The position numbers were made by a program, and so were the translations under genes. DNA of 64,000 nucleotides from Lacrimispora sp. BS-2 (GTDB lineage: Bacteria > Bacillota > Clostridia > Lachnospirales > Lachnospiraceae), in the NCBI RefSeq assembly GCF_040207125.1, contig NZ_CP157940.1, positions 1,550,001 through 1,614,000 of the forward strand, written 5' to 3'. Below are positions 25,473-34,931 of this stretch, piece by piece (positions within the stretch are counted from its first letter, which is position 1; the number at the start of each line of letters is the position of its first letter). The notes under the pieces are model-generated. The model had not been told where the DNA came from and ran no database searches. It saw nothing but the letters and a program-made list of their open reading frames with translations.

Positions 25473-26645
25473 CTATTTCCTATCCTCTTTTAACAGCAGA
25501 TCTGCAAGGGTCAGCTTCCCATGGAGAAATCCCATGATTTCCTGGATCTCACTGCGGTTATCTTTCCTTCCTCCCTGTTTTACTCCCCTGATCAGAATAT
25601 TCTTCGGAGTGTGCTCCATGTCAATGAATTCCAGGATCTGGGTACGGTATCCCTGGTTTTCCAGAATTTCTGCCCTGAGGGCATCGGTATAAAGGGCGGC
25701 CATCCGTTCCCGGATCAGTCCATATTGGAATACGGGAGCCATAAGCTCCTGATGCATGGTTTTGTTCAGCTCATGCTGACAGCAGGGAACCGATAAAATG
25801 ACAGAAGCCCCCCATCGGACCGCCTTTGCCAGGGCATAATCCGTAGCAGTATCACAGGCGTGAAGGGTCACTACCATATCTACATGGTCCACTCCCTCAT
25901 AGGAAGCGATATCTCCATGATAAAATTTTAACATATCATATCCATACCGTTCTCCCAGACGGTTACAGTCGTCAATGACCGTCTGCTTTAAATCCAGCCC
26001 GATGACGCGGATCAAATACCCTTTCAGCTCATGGAGATAGTAATACATGGCAAAGGTCAGATAGGATTTTCCGCAGCCAAAATCAATGATCACATTTTCT
26101 CTGTTCTTGTCAAGCCTGGGAAGGATATCCTCAATAAATTCCAAAAAACGGTTGATCTGACGAAATTTATCATACTTTGAAGCAATGACTTTTCCTTCCG
26201 CCGTCATAACTCCTAAGTCCACCAGAAAGGGAACCGGCGTTCCTTCCTTTATAATGTAGCTCTTCTGTCTGTTATGCTGAGGGACTGGGGAAGGTGCCTC
26301 AATTTTCTGCTGCCGCTTCACCTTGATGCTGAGACTTCCCTTTTTGCTCACCAGAACTCTTACCTGGCCTTTACGGGATTCCAGCTCCATCTGGCGCAGC
26401 TTACCATCTAACAGGTCTGCAATATAGGTTATGCATTCCTCTGCAGAATAATTCTTATGAAAGGCCTGGTTTCCCACCAGCTCCTCCGCCTGAAAAACCA
26501 GGCTTTTCTTTAGCAAAAGCGGGCGTACCTTTACCTTGGAAACGCCCTGCTTATCCGATGGATTGCTGATTACGATCCGAAGCAGATTTTCATCGAGAAA
26601 TTCTCTGACTATTTGAATTAAATGTTCTTGTTCCTTTTGTTCCAT
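25473..26645 (-). CDS. Class I SAM-dependent methyltransferase
   Basis: 390 residues from the ATG at 26645; a longer frame up to 26732 would include a repeated leader hairpin seen before two other genes, so the shorter start is preferred but not certain. The SAM-binding motif VIIDFGCGKSYLTFAMY lies in the middle, followed by VIGLDLK, VDMVVTLHACDTATDYAL and VILSVPCCQHEL. It resembles Methyltransf_32 proteins, often RNA-modifying. The substrate is unknown. Confidence 0.8.
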   Translation of the reverse strand: MEQKEQEHLIQIVREFLDENLLRIVISNPSDKQGVSKVKVRPLLLKKSLVFQAEELVGNQAFHKNYSAEECITYIADLLDGKLRQMELESRKGQVRVLVSKKGSLSIKVKRQQKIEAPSPVPQHNRQKSYIIKEGTPVPFLVDLGVMTAEGKVIASKYDKFRQINRFLEFIEDILPRLDKNRENVIIDFGCGKSYLTFAMYYYLHELKGYLIRVIGLDLKQTVIDDCNRLGERYGYDMLKFYHGDIASYEGVDHVDMVVTLHACDTATDYALAKAVRWGASVILSVPCCQHELNKTMHQELMAPVFQYGLIRERMAALYTDALRAEILENQGYRTQILEFIDMEHTPKNILIRGVKQGGRKDNRSEIQEIMGFLHGKLTLADLLLKEDRK

Positions 26646-26666
26646 AAAATCAGGCAATTCCTTTCT

Positions 26667-26712
26667 TTCCTGCCCATGTTCTTTGGGCATAAGGTACACC
26701 CCCAGGGTGTTT
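26667..26712 (-). repeat. Repeated leader element, copy A
   Basis: On the minus strand: AACACCCTGGGGGTGTACC, then the hairpin TGCCCA...TGGGCA, then AGGAAAG. It precedes the methyltransferase and is related to copies B (29886-29940) and C (33176-33257). Confidence 0.7.
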
Positions 26713-26718
26713 CTGCTT

Positions 26719-27360
26719 TCAGTTTTCTGCATCCACCCAGCTTACCCGCAAAAGCTCCGGATAAGGTTCCAGATGTGCAAAATCATTAAATCGTTCCATG
26801 AAAAAACGCCCTGTTTTTTCATTCCAGCACACTTCCGTGATGCTGCAGTTCTCAAGGGAATTTCCAAGGAGGCGGTAATATTTCGGCTCCATATGAAGCA
26901 GTGCTGTGGTCACAGTGCGGATCACTCCTCCGTGAGTCACAACTGCAACATTCTGGTAACCGCTTGCAGCAATTTCTTCAAGGACAGGAATGGCCCGTTT
27001 TATTACGTCCCCGGCGTTCTCGCCTCCAGGATAGGGCAAATCCTGTTCCATCCGTTCCTGCTCTTTCTTAAAATCTTTAAATCTTGCTGCTATGTCCCCA
27101 TCCGCCATGCCTTCCATTTCTCCAAAGGAAATCTCCCTAAGTTCCTGCCTTATGATGTGCTTTCCATTCCAATAGCGGTTTGCCTCTCTGGCAGTTTCCA
27201 CAGCCCGGATCAAATGGCTGGAATATACTGCTTCAATACCCTTGGAAGCCAGCCGTTCCCCGACTAATGCCGCCTGGCGGCGGCCTGCCTCGGATAGATC
27301 CACATCAACATTACAGAGTTTGCTGCTCTGCCTTCCATGGCGAATTAAATAAATATTCAT
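26719..27360 (-). CDS. Histidine phosphatase family protein
   Basis: 213 residues, phosphoglycerate mutase-like. Catalytic motif YLIRHGRQS at the N terminus, the conserved EISFGEMEG and the second histidine in VVTHGGVIRT. It removes phosphate from a small substrate; alpha-ribazole or sugar phosphatase roles occur in the family, but none is indicated here. GGAGG precedes the ATG. Confidence 0.88.
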   Translation of the reverse strand: MNIYLIRHGRQSSKLCNVDVDLSEAGRRQAALVGERLASKGIEAVYSSHLIRAVETAREANRYWNGKHIIRQELREISFGEMEGMADGDIAARFKDFKKEQERMEQDLPYPGGENAGDVIKRAIPVLEEIAASGYQNVAVVTHGGVIRTVTTALLHMEPKYYRLLGNSLENCSITEVCWNEKTGRFFMERFNDFAHLEPYPELLRVSWVDAEN

Positions 27361-27385
27361 CTCCTGTATCCTTCCTCCAGGGCAA

Positions 27386-28750
27386 TTAATTTTTAAAGCT
27401 GTGAATGGGCGCCGGAATCCGTCCGCCTCTGGTTATGAATTTTTCACAGGAGTACCGGCTGACCGGCATAACAGGAGCATATCCTAATAAACCGCCGAAT
27501 TCCACTGTTTCTCCAACGGATTTACCAATAACCGGGATAATGCGGACTGCGGTGGTCTTCTGGTTTACCATACCGATGGCGGATTCGTCTGCAATAATAC
27601 CTGCAATGGTTGTGGCAGGTGTATCTCCCGGAATTGCGATCATATCAAGGCCAACCGAGCAGACGCAAGTCATTGCTTCCAGCTTCTCTATGTTCAAGGC
27701 TCCCATGGCTACTGCATCGATCATTCCCTGATCCTCGCTGACCGGAATAAACGCGCCGCTTAAACCGCCTACATAGGAAGAAGCCATGACGCCGCCTTTT
27801 TTTACCTGGTCATTTAACAGGGCAAGGGCTGCTGTGGTGCCCGGTGCACCTACCCGTTCCAGGCCGATCTCTTCCAGGATTTCAGCCACGCTGTCGCCAA
27901 CGGCAGGAGTCGGTGCAAGAGATAAATCAATGATTCCAAAAGGAACATTCAGCCTTTTTGACGCCTCCTGGGCAACCAGCTGGCCCACACGGGTTATCTT
28001 AAAGGCGGTTTTCTTAATCGTCTCGCAGAGGACCTCAAAATCCTTTCCCCTGGCCGCTTCAATTGCAGTCTTAACAACTCCCGGACCGCTGACTCCCACA
28101 TTAATGATGACATCCGCTTCCGTCACCCCGTGGAACGCTCCTGCCATAAAAGGATTATCATCCGGCGCATTGCAGAATACCACCAGCTTGGCGCAGCCGA
28201 GGGAATCAATGTCCTTGGTGGCCTTTGCCGTTTCCACTACGGTCTCACCCATAAGGGCCACTGCATCCATGTTAATGCCTGTTTTTGTGGAACCTACATT
28301 GACAGAGCTGCATACACGGTCTGTGCAGGCAAGAGCTTCAGGTATGGAACGGATCAGGTGTTCATCCGCCGCTGTCATTCCTTTGCTCACCAGGGCAGAA
28401 TAGCCGCCGATGAAATTCACGCCCACTTCCTTTGCTGCACGGTCAAGGGTCTGTGCAATGGTCACAAAATCTTCCGGACTTTTACAGGCCGCTCCGCCGA
28501 CTATAGCAATGGGAGTTACAGAAATTCTTTTATTTACAATGGGAATTGCAAAATCCTTTTCAATCTCCTTTCCCACTGCCACAAGGTCTTTTGCAACGGT
28601 TGTGATTTTATTGTATATTTTTTCATTCACCGCGTTTAAGTCACTGTCACTGCAGTCAAGAAGGCTGATGCCCATGGTAATGGTACGTACATCAAGCAGC
28701 TCCTGGTCGATCATTTTATTGGTTTCATTCACTTCAAACATATTTAACAT
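27386..28750 (-). CDS. UPF0210 / PFL-family protein (DUF711)
   Basis: 454 residues, full length for the conserved UPF0210 family, including [40 protein letters not shown] and [14 protein letters not shown]. The biochemical role is not established. It is directly followed upstream by an ACT-domain gene, a pairing conserved in many Firmicutes, which suggests that the ACT protein senses a ligand for it. Confidence 0.88.
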   Translation of the reverse strand: MLNMFEVNETNKMIDQELLDVRTITMGISLLDCSDSDLNAVNEKIYNKITTVAKDLVAVGKEIEKDFAIPIVNKRISVTPIAIVGGAACKSPEDFVTIAQTLDRAAKEVGVNFIGGYSALVSKGMTAADEHLIRSIPEALACTDRVCSSVNVGSTKTGINMDAVALMGETVVETAKATKDIDSLGCAKLVVFCNAPDDNPFMAGAFHGVTEADVIINVGVSGPGVVKTAIEAARGKDFEVLCETIKKTAFKITRVGQLVAQEASKRLNVPFGIIDLSLAPTPAVGDSVAEILEEIGLERVGAPGTTAALALLNDQVKKGGVMASSYVGGLSGAFIPVSEDQGMIDAVAMGALNIEKLEAMTCVCSVGLDMIAIPGDTPATTIAGIIADESAIGMVNQKTTAVRIIPVIGKSVGETVEFGGLLGYAPVMPVSRYSCEKFITRGGRIPAPIHSFKN

Positions 28751-28789
28751 ATCGGGAACCCATCCTTTTCTTAAGCCTTGAACTTGTCA

Positions 28790-29062
28790 TCAGATACGGT
28801 GCATGCTGGTAAAAATTTCCTCACGCTGGCATTTTACCTTTACTCCGATTTCATCACCAATCTGTTCCAGCTCGTCAGCCAGCTCCCCGAAAGGCTTTGT
28901 TGCGTCATTGATATCCACAATCATCATCATATTAAAGAAGCCCTGAACAATGGTCTGGGAAATATCCAATATGTTCACCTGGTTGCCTGCCAGATAAGTA
29001 CAAATCTTTGCTATGATTCCTACGGTATCTTTTCCAACTACTGTAATAATCGTTTTGTTCAT
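28790..29062 (-). CDS. ACT-domain protein (UPF0237 type)
   Basis: 90 residues, a single ACT domain (TIITVVGKDTVGIIAKICTY, later NMMMIVDIND). ACT domains bind amino acids or other small ligands to regulate partners. It lies 39 bp upstream of the UPF0210 gene in the same direction and probably works with it. Confidence 0.9.
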   Translation of the reverse strand: MNKTIITVVGKDTVGIIAKICTYLAGNQVNILDISQTIVQGFFNMMMIVDINDATKPFGELADELEQIGDEIGVKVKCQREEIFTSMHRI

Positions 29063-29085
29063 AATGTTTCTCCTCTTTCATTAGA

Positions 29086-29883
29086 CTATACGGTGATAAT
29101 TTCTGACATCTGATCTCTTTTTGCAACCTCTATGTAAAAATCCGATGCTTTATATGGATTATCTCCTTCTGTGATCTCCAGCCTTACGGTCTCATAAGCA
29201 AGCTCTTCATAATTATTCTCCTTGCTTAAATGGCCCAGCAGTACCTTTTTTAAATTATCATGGAGAATACAGCACAAAAGCCGCCCCGCATTCTCATTGG
29301 AAAGGTGTCCGTGATCTCCCAGGATCCGGCGTTTCAGATAGTAGGGATAGGGTCCTGCCTGCAGCATATTCACATCGTGATTGGATTCTAAAAGCACTGC
29401 ATCAAGTCCCTGAAGATGCTCGATAATATACTGGTCGTAATGTCCCATATCCGTGGCAACCGCAACAGACTTGTGGTCATGCTGGATCCTGTAAGCCACC
29501 GGATTTGACGCATCATGGTCAATGGAAAAGGGCTTGACTTCCAGATCCCCCACATTAAAATCCACGTCAGGCCTGATGGCACAAAATAACTCCCTGGGAT
29601 ATTCCCCCAGATACTTCTGTTTTGATATCTCTTCCAGGGTCTCTCTTGTCCCATAAATAGGAACCCCATATTTTCTGGCAAGGACTCCAAGCCCTTTTGT
29701 ATGGTCGGAATGTTCATGGGTAATGACGATTCCGGTAAGTTCACTACCCTTTATTCCTATCTCATTTAATCCCTGCTGGATCCGTTTGTTGCTTATCCCG
29801 GCATCCACCAGGATATGTGTGGAATCAGAGCCCACATAAATGCAGTTTCCGCTGCTTCCGCTTGCAATACTTACCAATCTCAT
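29086..29883 (-). CDS. Metallo-beta-lactamase-fold hydrolase, WalJ/YycJ type
   Basis: 265 residues. The metal-binding motif is ITHEHSDHTKG, with VDAGISNKRI before it and LSNENAG, HLSKENN later. It matches WalJ/YycJ-like nucleases or hydrolases of Firmicutes; the substrate is unknown. A repeated leader element (copy B) and GAGGAAAG precede the ATG. Confidence 0.87.
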   Translation of the reverse strand: MRLVSIASGSSGNCIYVGSDSTHILVDAGISNKRIQQGLNEIGIKGSELTGIVITHEHSDHTKGLGVLARKYGVPIYGTRETLEEISKQKYLGEYPRELFCAIRPDVDFNVGDLEVKPFSIDHDASNPVAYRIQHDHKSVAVATDMGHYDQYIIEHLQGLDAVLLESNHDVNMLQAGPYPYYLKRRILGDHGHLSNENAGRLLCCILHDNLKKVLLGHLSKENNYEELAYETVRLEITEGDNPYKASDFYIEVAKRDQMSEIITV

Positions 29884-29885
29884 TC

Positions 29886-29940
29886 TTTCCTCTTTTCAGC
29901 CCTGCTTTCCGGGGATAATGGTATACCCGCAGGGTGTTTT
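29886..29940 (-). repeat. Repeated leader element, copy B
   Basis: On the minus strand: ACACCCTGCGGGTATACC, a second short hairpin (CCCCGGAAAGCAGGG), then GAGGAAAG before the WalJ-like start. Same order of parts as copies A and C. Confidence 0.7.
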
Positions 29941-29948
29941 CCTCTGCT

Positions 29949-30518
29949 TTACAATATTTCAGCCAGTTGGCTTTTCACATCTTCCATGGAACCGTCATTT
30001 TCAATCACCCGCGTACAGCGTTTTAAAAACTCCGATTCAGAGGCCTGACTCGCTATGATGCGTTCCGAATGCTCCCTCGTATAGCCCCTGTTTTCCGCCA
30101 AACGGCGGATCCTGTTCTCCATTGACGCACGAACGTACCACATCTCCTCCCAGCTGTCATCCATTTTTTCATTCATAATTGCAAATTCTACCACAATAAG
30201 CTCTGCTTGGGAAGCAGAAATTTTATCCCTTATGGTTTTCCATACCATAGGGTGAATGATGTCATCCACGGTTTTCCTTGCCCTGTCATCCTGAAAAATA
30301 CGTGTGGCCAGGGCTTTACGGTCAATGGTTCCATCGGAATTTAGAAGGCCCTCCCCCAGAGCTTCTGTCACAGCCAGATACCCTTCTTTTCCCGGCTCCA
30401 TCAGCTCATGGGCTAATTCATCCGCTTTGATCACTTCCGCACCGTATTCCTCCTTTAAAATAGAAAGAACCAGGCTTTTTCCGGCTCCGATCCCTCCGGT
30501 CAATCCAATCACTCTCAT
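29949..30518 (-). CDS. coaE: Dephospho-CoA kinase
   Basis: 189 residues. Last step of CoA synthesis, phosphorylating the 3'-hydroxyl of dephospho-CoA. P-loop GLTGGIGAGKSLV at the N terminus, KADELAHEL and the lid segment VYVRASMENRIRRL (here WYVRASMENRIRRL). It follows polA in the same direction, the usual clostridial and bacillar order, with about 107 bp between them. Confidence 0.95.
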   Translation of the reverse strand: MRVIGLTGGIGAGKSLVLSILKEEYGAEVIKADELAHELMEPGKEGYLAVTEALGEGLLNSDGTIDRKALATRIFQDDRARKTVDDIIHPMVWKTIRDKISASQAELIVVEFAIMNEKMDDSWEEMWYVRASMENRIRRLAENRGYTREHSERIIASQASESEFLKRCTRVIENDGSMEDVKSQLAEIL

Positions 30519-30625
30519 CCTAACACCAACCCTTTATTCTCATGAAGGCAACGCCCCGCCGGACAAGGCTCCTTACCTATCCGGCGACAGCCCATAAAAT
30601 ACCTTGTAGAAGTCTGAAAGATATT

Positions 30626-33175
30626 TTACTTTGCATCAAACCAGGAATCCCCTACATTAGCCTCCACCTCAAGGGATACTGCAAGCTCTGCCGCATGCTT
30701 CATTTCTTCCACCAGAAGCTCTTTTACTTTATCAACCTCATCCTGATATGCTTCAATGAGAAGTTCATCGTGAACCTGCAGGACGATCCGGGATTTTAAT
30801 CCCTGTTTTTTCAGGGCATTGTCCACACGGATCATGGCTATCTTGATAATGTCTGCCGCAGTGCCCTGAATGGGAGAATTCATGGCAACCCGTTCCCCAA
30901 AAGAGCGCTGCATGAAGTTGGAGGATTTCAGTTCAGGAACGGGACGGCGTCTGCCAAACATGCTGACCGCATAGCCCTGTTCTTTTGCCTCAGCCACAAG
31001 ACCATCTAAAAATGATTTCACTCCCGGATAGGTTTCAAAATATTTGCTGATGTATTCCGAAGCCTCTTTTCTGGTGATGCTTAAGCCCTCACTCAATCCA
31101 AAGGAACTGATTCCATATACAATACCGAAGTTTACAGCCTTTGCGTTCCTTCGCTGAAGAGGAGTCACCTCATCAAGGGGAACATGAAACACCTGGGAAG
31201 CCGTGATGGCATGGATATCCTCCGCCTGACGGTAGGCCCCGATCAGGCGCTGGTCTCCTGACATATGAGCCAGCACTCTCAGTTCAATCTGGGAATAGTC
31301 CGCATCAACAAACAGGCAGCCCTCCTGAGGCACGAAAACCTTTCTGATTTCCCTTCCCAGCTCCATTCGGACCGGAATATTCTGTAAATTAGGTTCCGTA
31401 CTGCTGATTCTTCCTGTAGCTGTGATCGTCTGGTTAAAGGTTCCGTGAATCCGCTCATCCGGACCAATGTAGGCTGCCAGCCCGTCTGCGTAAGTGGAAT
31501 TTAATTTGGTCAGCTGTCTGTAATCCAGGATTAAGTTGACCGCAGGCCAGTCAGATGCCAGCTTTTCCAATACATCCGCTGCTGTTGAATAACCGGTTTT
31601 TGTCTTTTTTCCTCCCGGAATCTTCATATGGTCAAAAAGTACCTCTCCCAGCTGCTTGGGAGAATTGATGTTAAAGGTTTCTCCCGTTTCTTCATATATC
31701 TTCTGCTCCAATTCTGCAATACGGACCTTTAAGCGGTCGCCATATTCTTTCAGGCGTTCCCTTTCCACACGGATTCCTGCTTCCTCCATATGAAACAGGC
31801 TGTAAATCAAAGGCATTTCAATTTCATAGAACAGCTTATCCATGGCTGCCTTTTTAAGTGACTCACAAAGCAGGTCATGACATTTAAAGGCCACATAGGA
31901 CATATAACAGATGCAGGAAACAGCCTTTTCCCTGTTTTCCTCCAGCGCGTACTTAACAGAGCCTTTTCCCAAAAGCTCTGTTTTGGATGGGATGGAAAGG
32001 TCCAGGTAATCCTCCGCCAGATCATTGTATTCATAGGAATCCTTTAACGGATTTAGCAGATATCCGGCAACGCCCGCATCAAATACCGGGCTTTCCGGCA
32101 TAAGCTTTAAAAACGCAAGCTGGCTCTTTAAATGAATGACAGTTGTCTGCCCTGCCCTTTTACAGATCTCCTCTGCTTTCTCTGCCAGGTATTCCGGCTC
32201 AAGAGTTCCCTGAGGGATAAAGCAGTACACTTCTGTCTCACTGAGGCAAAGAGACAGGGCTGATACGGCCTTGTCCTCAACCACCAGCTGCAGCCCCAGC
32301 CGGCTGCCGGCTGCGCACTTTAAGAATATGGACTCAGCCTCTGAAAGGTCTGTAACTGCATAGAAGCCTGATTCCAGGGACGGTTCCTCCTCTTCTCCCG
32401 GAAAAGAGGCCGGAACGAAATCCATATCAATAATTTTTTGAATCTCCGCCTGTTCAAGGGTTTTCGTATAATCCAGGCGGATATCGCAATCCCTGCGAAG
32501 GGCAGTAAGAGCTTCCTTCCGCCTTACTGCTTCCTGATTCCCGGTAAGTGCTTCCCGGATTCTCTGGGATTCTATTGCTTCTATATGATTATAAATATTT
32601 TCAACGCTGTGATGTTCCCTTATCAGCTGACAGGCAGTTTTCTCACCGATTCCCCATTCTCCTGCCAGTGCAAAAACACCTGCAAGAGCCTCTGGCTCCA
32701 GGCCAAATTCTTCCCGTACAAGCTCTGGGGAATAGGATTTAAACTCCAGTCCCTCTTCCCCGACAGCAGGAAGCTTAAGGGTCACATGTTCTTCTACTGC
32801 CTGTAAAAGCGTTCGCTCATCAGACAGAATCACGACTTCCCCATCTTCCTCCTGGCACCGTTTTGCCAATGAAGCCAAAATATCGGTTGAAGTATATCCT
32901 TCCTTTTTAAGAACAGAAATATCCAGGGTAAGCAGCGTTTCCCTTAACCCCTCGTCCTCCTTTAAAAGCCCTTCGTACACTGCTGTATTTTTATATGATT
33001 CCTTTTTACCTTCTGTTTCAGAATCAAAGGCAACAGCCAGGTAGTCCGCTTCTTTTGCCTCCAAAAGCTTCATGATCAGGCTTTGAATACCTTTCGCTCC
33101 ATTGGAAGGAAGTCCATAAAAGGCGTTCCTTAGCATACTGCTTCCATCTACTAATACTATCTTTTTTCTGCTCAT
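30626..33175 (-). CDS. polA: DNA polymerase I with degenerate 5'-nuclease domain
   Basis: 849 residues from the ATG at 33175 (AGAGGAAAC just upstream). The polymerase domain is intact: motif A VDADYSQIELR, motif B region RRNAKAVNFGIVYG and motif C LQVHDELLIE. The 3'-5' exonuclease-like middle lacks catalytic acids, as in most Firmicutes. The N-terminal 5'-nuclease domain is still recognisable (VLVDGSSMLRNAFYGLP), but its metal ligands are largely gone: EGYEADDI reads EGYTSTDI, the GDRDLLQ motif reads DERTLLQ, and the SDNIPG loop before GIGEKTA is missing. Gap filling should still work; primer removal would need another enzyme. Confidence 0.95.
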   Translation of the reverse strand: MSRKKIVLVDGSSMLRNAFYGLPSNGAKGIQSLIMKLLEAKEADYLAVAFDSETEGKKESYKNTAVYEGLLKEDEGLRETLLTLDISVLKKEGYTSTDILASLAKRCQEEDGEVVILSDERTLLQAVEEHVTLKLPAVGEEGLEFKSYSPELVREEFGLEPEALAGVFALAGEWGIGEKTACQLIREHHSVENIYNHIEAIESQRIREALTGNQEAVRRKEALTALRRDCDIRLDYTKTLEQAEIQKIIDMDFVPASFPGEEEEPSLESGFYAVTDLSEAESIFLKCAAGSRLGLQLVVEDKAVSALSLCLSETEVYCFIPQGTLEPEYLAEKAEEICKRAGQTTVIHLKSQLAFLKLMPESPVFDAGVAGYLLNPLKDSYEYNDLAEDYLDLSIPSKTELLGKGSVKYALEENREKAVSCICYMSYVAFKCHDLLCESLKKAAMDKLFYEIEMPLIYSLFHMEEAGIRVERERLKEYGDRLKVRIAELEQKIYEETGETFNINSPKQLGEVLFDHMKIPGGKKTKTGYSTAADVLEKLASDWPAVNLILDYRQLTKLNSTYADGLAAYIGPDERIHGTFNQTITATGRISSTEPNLQNIPVRMELGREIRKVFVPQEGCLFVDADYSQIELRVLAHMSGDQRLIGAYRQAEDIHAITASQVFHVPLDEVTPLQRRNAKAVNFGIVYGISSFGLSEGLSITRKEASEYISKYFETYPGVKSFLDGLVAEAKEQGYAVSMFGRRRPVPELKSSNFMQRSFGERVAMNSPIQGTAADIIKIAMIRVDNALKKQGLKSRIVLQVHDELLIEAYQDEVDKVKELLVEEMKHAAELAVSLEVEANVGDSWFDAK

Positions 33176-33257
33176 GTTTCCTCTTTCCTGCCCACGCTTT
33201 TTGGGCAAAGTTCGCCCCGCTATATCGGGCGTAAAGGTATACCCGCAGGGTACATTT
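33176..33257 (-). repeat. Repeated leader element, copy C
   Basis: Three hairpins in a row on the minus strand: GTACCCTGCGGGTATACC, CGCCCGATATAGCGGGGCG and TGCCCAAAAAGCGTGGGCA, then GGAAAGAGGAAAC before the polA ATG. Related to copies A and B. Confidence 0.75.
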
Positions 33258-33262
33258 TCCCA

Positions 33263-33610
33263 TCATAGTAAGCCCCACTGCATCCAGATCCGGCATTGCA
33301 GAAGGACTGTAAAAATCAGCGCCATTGCGCTGACCGTAGCTACCGCATACCTGGCGATTTTAATACATCGAATGACCTGAAGCCTTTGTCTGGACTGTTC
33401 TATGGCTGACTCCAGCGCTCCTTTTATATTATAATTCCCCGTTTCAGAATCCAGCTCCCTGATTCCCACATCCACAGTAAAGTATATTTCCAGCTCTTCC
33501 CGGCAATCCGGACAGGACTCCAAATGTTCCAGGAATTCCCCCAGTTCGTCGTCCGTCAGTTCATCATTGATGTATGGCATGACCAGACGTTCTACTTCCT
33601 TACATGTCAT
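33263..33610 (-). CDS. Zinc-finger anti-sigma-like membrane protein
   Basis: 115 residues. The N-terminal zf-HC2 motif H-x3-C-x2-C is in EHLESCPDC (about residues 28-36), and one membrane segment lies near the C terminus (YAVATVSAMALIFTVLL). This is the layout of a ZAS-type anti-sigma factor, but no sigma gene is adjacent. It precedes polA by about 90 bp. GGAGG is upstream of the ATG. Confidence 0.8.
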   Translation of the reverse strand: MTCKEVERLVMPYINDELTDDELGEFLEHLESCPDCREELEIYFTVDVGIRELDSETGNYNIKGALESAIEQSRQRLQVIRCIKIARYAVATVSAMALIFTVLLQCRIWMQWGLL

Positions 33611-33695
33611 GGTCCTGACACCTCCTTAAATACATCTTCTGTCTATCATACAATATATTTTGTTCATTTTCAATTTAATAATCACAAAAAAACAC

Positions 33696-33724
33696 TTGCC
33701 AAATGGAAAATCCTATGATAAAAT
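33696..33724 (+). promoter_or_regulatory. Promoter of tRNA-Leu
   Basis: TTGCCA (33696-33701) and TAAAAT (33719-33724) with a 17-bp spacer, 20 bp before the tRNA. Confidence 0.65.
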
Positions 33725-33744
33725 AATGAGCGTTGTAAGGAAAT

Positions 33745-33827
33745 GCCGGCATGTCGGAATGGCAGACGAGGCGGACTCAAAATCCGTTGATGGCAACATC
33801 GTGTGGGTTCAAGTCCCACTGCCGGCA
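33745..33827 (+). tRNA. tRNA-Leu (anticodon CAA)
   Basis: 83 bases with a long variable arm, as expected for leucine. Acceptor arms GCCGGCA/TGCCGGC, anticodon loop CTCAAAA (CAA), T loop GGTTCAAGTCC. CCA is not encoded. Confidence 0.96.
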
Positions 33828-33849
33828 CTACACCCTTGGCAGGGAGCAA

Positions 33850-33892
33850 GGCTCTGGAGATCTGAGAAAATCAGATTTCCAGGGCCTTTTCT
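33850..33892 (+). terminator. Terminator after tRNA-Leu
   Basis: Hairpin GGCTCTGGAGATCTGA / TCAGATTTCCAGGGCC with a GAAAA loop, followed by TTTTCTCT. Confidence 0.85.
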
Positions 33893-34017
33893 CTGTCTGG
33901 CAGCACCCATTTCCAATAATTTCCTATTTTTTTCTTAATTCGGGGAAAATCCCGGCCACAGCCCCAATATTTGTGATATACTGTAAAAAATCCGCAAAAA
34001 TGAAGGAAGGTAATCCT

Positions 34018-34860
34018 ATGAAACGAAGCACAGTTATCCCAGCCCTTTTCATCATCTGCGCCCTGATTTTAAGCGGCTGCGGACAAAAGAATTATGTTAA
34101 GACCAATTTGCCAGGCACCTCTGCCGCTGCGGACGGAGAATCCGAGCCCTCTGCCACGGAAGCATCAGAGCCTGTAAAAATCGAAAACCCTGATAATCAG
34201 GCTCAGCAAATGGAAACAAACAACAGCACTTCTTCCTCCGGCATCACTGCTGTCCTGCACACCTATAAGGAAGGAAATGTTTCCATTGAATATCCTGCTA
34301 TCTCTGGTTTGGAGGATAGCGCAGCAGAGGAAAAAATCAACTCTCTGTTAAAAAGCAATGCCCTGAAGATATTAAAGGCCTATTCCATCAACAAAGAAAA
34401 GGACAGCCTTTCTGTTACAGCCAAGGTAAACTCCGTAGACAGGAAGCGGATCACTGCCATATACACCGGACTTATTTCCGGGGCTGGAGCAGCTCATCCG
34501 GTCAATGTGTTTTTTACCAACACAGTTGATATATCTCAGGCAAAGAATATAAGACTCAAAGATTATGCCGATCCAAATGTGCTGGCTGAATACATCCGTT
34601 CCGATGACTGCCAGTTCTACGATGCCTCTCCTGAACTTACAGAAGCCTTAATTCCTTTCCTTGCTCAAACAAGTCAGGAAACATATGCGACAATGTTCAA
34701 ACAAGCGGATTTTCCCATGGAATCAGTATCCTCAGACTCCACTCCTGCTTTTCCGGAATCCTTCAGCTATGAAGATCACGGCACCATTATTATTTCCATT
34801 CCAGTTCCTCACAGCCTGGGGGATTTTGCGCTGATAAAATATACTCCTGAGACAAAATAG
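34018..34860 (+). CDS. Lipoprotein with DUF4163/DUF3298-like domain
   Basis: 280 residues from the ATG at 34018 (GGAAGG upstream; longer frames run through the tRNA). A lipoprotein signal ends in LSGC (cysteine about residue 21), followed by a serine/glutamate-rich linker. The body from about residue 75 (VSIEYPAISGLEDSAAEEKIN, then GAGAAHPVNVFFTNTVDI and DYADP) resembles the extracellular domain of RsiV-type proteins, but there is no cytoplasmic sigma-binding part. Probably a surface protein of unknown ligand. Confidence 0.78.
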   Translation: MKRSTVIPALFIICALILSGCGQKNYVKTNLPGTSAAADGESEPSATEASEPVKIENPDNQAQQMETNNSTSSSGITAVLHTYKEGNVSIEYPAISGLEDSAAEEKINSLLKSNALKILKAYSINKEKDSLSVTAKVNSVDRKRITAIYTGLISGAGAAHPVNVFFTNTVDISQAKNIRLKDYADPNVLAEYIRSDDCQFYDASPELTEALIPFLAQTSQETYATMFKQADFPMESVSSDSTPAFPESFSYEDHGTIIISIPVPHSLGDFALIKYTPETK

Positions 34861-34931
34861 GAAAAATAGTTGCCTTTTACCCCTTTCTTTGATAAAATAG
34901 GACGGAAAATAAAAAGAAATGGGGTAGAATA

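Noticed and set aside
33751..34017. Reading the lipoprotein gene from an upstream ATG inside tRNA-Leu
   Set aside because: The lipoprotein signal and ribosome site begin at 34018; the upstream part is tRNA and terminator.
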